Source: Deltaproteobacteria bacterium
GTDB taxonomy: Bacteria > Desulfobacterota_B > Binatia > UBA9968
Direction of reading: 5' to 3'
Assembly (NCBI GenBank): GCA_005879255.1
Contig: VBKY01000350.1
Location: forward strand, 3,177-9,671
DNA length: 6,495 nucleotides
Shown: positions 6,039 through 6,495 of the stretch, piece after piece
How the letters are laid out: each line of letters opens with the position of its first letter
Numbering within the stretch: position 1 is the first letter of the stretch
Notes under the pieces: generated by a model
What the model was told of the DNA's origin: nothing
The model's database searches: none
The model's input: only the letters and a program-made list of their open reading frames with translations
Program-made: the position numbers and the translations under genes

Positions 6039-6495
6039 ATGATAGGACGGAAATTTCGTTTATTCGTAATCGGTTTGCCGATAATGATCGTGATTCTACT
6101 CCCGGTTCACGTCTCTTGGCGAGGTCCGCAATTGAAGGGAGTATCCTTAGGCGGGATCGCAAACGTTTGGGCCCGTGCGCCGTTTAGTGTAAAAAAGTTT
6201 GGTGCGAAAGGAGACGGAGTGCATGATGATAGTGCAGCCATTTCCGCGGTTTTTGCCGCTGTGAGCTCGGGCGATGTCATCTCCTTTCCCGCCGGAATTT
6301 ACATTTGCAACGACGTCAATGTCGCTAACAAAAGTAATTTGACTCTAAAGGGTCAAGGAAATTCAACCATAATCAGGAATGGGATCACCAACGGAGCTAC
6401 TCCTGTCCTGACGTTCGCCACGGTTAACGGGCTAACCATACAAGACTTAGCCTTCGACAACCGTTCAATCGGTGCCTACGGCGGCGTGCGTTTTT
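6039..6495 (+). CDS. Pectate-lyase-superfamily (right-handed beta-helix) secreted protein, N-terminal part
   Basis: 152 residues are visible before the window ends. Residues 1-26 form an export signal or anchor (MIGRKFRLFVIGLPIMIVIL, then LPVHVSW), without an obvious AXA cleavage site. Residues 51-68, VKKFGAKGDGVHDDSAAI, are the hallmark N-terminus of the pectate-lyase-3/glycoside hydrolase 28-like superfamily. Next come GDVISFPAGIYICN (78-91), LTLKGQGNSTIIRN (101-114) and VNGLTIQDLAFDNRSIG (129-145), the first turns of a beta-helix. Relatives bind or cleave acidic polysaccharides or serve as surface or exopolysaccharide-associated proteins; the activity here cannot be told because the helix and catalytic face are outside. 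The start ATG 6039 has only a distant AAAGG (about 12 nt upstream), so initiation may be weak, but it directly opens the signal sequence. A C-terminal beta-helix fragment lies 686 bp upstream on the same strand. Confidence 0.85.
   Translation, partial: MIGRKFRLFVIGLPIMIVILLPVHVSWRGPQLKGVSLGGIANVWARAPFSVKKFGAKGDGVHDDSAAISAVFAAVSSGDVISFPAGIYICNDVNVANKSNLTLKGQGNSTIIRNGITNGATPVLTFATVNGLTIQDLAFDNRSIGAYGGVRF

Overview
The window looks like chromosomal DNA from an uncultured or little-studied environmental bacterium. Molybdenum hydroxylase genes, a TauA/NMT1-type solute-binding protein and secreted beta-helix proteins would fit soil or sediment lineages such as Binatota/Deltaproteobacteria-like groups or Methylomirabilota/Rokubacteria. 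That placement is inferred from gene content and protein style only; there is no marker gene. The left part (about 1-2560) is visibly GC-rich, and the right part (about 4700-6495) is more AT-rich.

Left block, minus strand (1-3195): read in transcription order, a small secreted protein of unknown function (3195-2863) is followed after 303 bp by the [2Fe-2S] small subunit (2559-2050) and, 74 bp later, by the molybdopterin large subunit (1975 to the left edge, C-terminus missing) of a xanthine dehydrogenase/CO dehydrogenase-family enzyme. The large subunit carries AYRGAGR rather than the AYxCSFR loop of true CO dehydrogenase, so it is a form-II-type hydroxylase of unknown substrate. The FAD subunit is not in the window.

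Centre (3196-4700): a divergent intergenic region of about 450 bp holds a 10-bp perfect dyad and candidate promoters facing both ways. To its right, on the plus strand, lies a periplasmic solute-binding protein of the TauA/SsuA/NMT1 type (3645-4700). No permease or ATPase gene accompanies it here.

Right block, plus strand (4701-6495): a headless C-terminal piece of a right-handed beta-helix (pectate-lyase-like) protein (about 4895-5353) is followed by 685 bp without a convincing gene but with several small dyads. The intact N-terminus of another pectate-lyase-superfamily protein begins at 6039 and runs off the right edge. The fragment and this gene may be remnants of a duplicated or rearranged family locus.

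No rRNA, tRNA, CRISPR array, transposase or complete insertion sequence was recognised. A possible theme is uptake (solute-binding protein) and oxidation (molybdenum hydroxylase) of a small organic compound, but the sequence shows only adjacency, not a functional link.
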